Below are positions 13,480 to 13,587 of a stretch of DNA of 13,587 bases, in pieces. A program made the position numbers and the translations under genes. A model generated the notes under the pieces. It was not told where the DNA came from, ran no database searches, and saw only the letters and a list, made by a program, of their open reading frames with translations. Source of the DNA: DUMC01 sp035362115 (GTDB taxonomy: Bacteria > Bacillota > Clostridia > Acetivibrionales > DUMC01). Positions within the stretch are counted from its first letter, which is position 1. Each line of letters starts with the position of its first letter. The stretch is taken from positions 1 through 13,587 of the forward strand of contig DAOSDD010000110.1 in assembly GCA_035362115.1 (NCBI GenBank), given 5' to 3'.

Positions 13480-13587
13480 AAAAGAGTTTTAACACGGCTT
13501 GCATAAGGTCGGTTAGAATAAAATAAAAAAAAGAAGATAACTCGTGATGGAAAAACAGAGTAGTCGAAGTAGTTGAAAGGAGTGATT
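13480..13587 (+). promoter_or_regulatory. Intergenic end with RBS of a following gene
   Basis: The window ends in AAAGGAG (13576-13582) followed by TGATT, so a start codon is expected within a few bases beyond the edge. In operons of this type the next gene is usually the extracellular solute-binding lipoprotein. The preceding A-rich stretch (13520-13535) and the 107-base gap show no terminator or promoter that I can support. Confidence 0.5.

Noticed and set aside
13547..13576. Tiny frame MEKQSSRSS before the right edge
   Set aside because: Nine codons ending at the next gene's ribosome binding site; no own Shine-Dalgarno sequence and nothing to support expression.

Overview
The window looks like a chromosomal segment of a low-GC Gram-positive anaerobe of the Clostridia. 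Reasons: AT-rich intergenic DNA, strong AGGAGG-type ribosome binding sites with some GTG starts, LplB/YtcP-type sugar permeases without their own ATPase, and a DEAD-box helicase with a DbpA-type tail. The genus cannot be fixed from sequence alone. All protein calls rest on motifs and remembered family features; no database search was run.

Layout. 1-222 is the 3' end of an M23 (LytM-type) peptidase gene. It is followed by a 114-bp imperfect inverted repeat (234-347) flanked exactly by 7-bp direct repeats, so it looks like a small MITE. 475-888 encodes a small membrane protein with a C-terminal zinc ribbon. 1041-4394 (+) is a catabolic cluster: a GntR/LacI chimeric regulator with a 9-bp-arm palindrome over its own promoter, an N-acetylneuraminate-lyase-like aldolase, a short-chain dehydrogenase, and a truncated creatininase-family remnant. 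A 796-aa 7TM-PAS-GGDEF-EAL protein lies convergent to this (4374-6764, -).

After a 450-bp AT-rich gap comes an unrecognised 137-aa protein (7229-7642) with two similar halves, a tRNA-Ala(CGC) gene on the minus strand (7647-7722), a strong 18-bp-arm hairpin (7785-7826), a Gfo/Idh/MocA dehydrogenase (7920-8912, -) and a DEAD-box RNA helicase (9132-10865, -). A 750-bp intergenic region separates the helicase from a divergent ABC sugar-uptake operon (11617 onward, +). That operon has two permeases in the window, and a ribosome binding site at the right edge predicts a third gene, probably the solute-binding protein.

How they fit together (inference): aldolase, dehydrogenase and creatininase remnant form a sugar-acid, amino-sugar or cyclitol degradation cluster under its own ligand-responsive repressor. 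The creatininase-like step appears to be lost. The Gfo/Idh/MocA enzyme and the permeases are the same kind of carbohydrate gene but are separate transcription units. The permease operon carries a tandem 13-bp direct repeat with a 21-bp period just upstream of an extended -10, as expected for an AraC-type activator. I see no defence system, CRISPR array or phage. The most noteworthy signals are regulatory and repeat structures.
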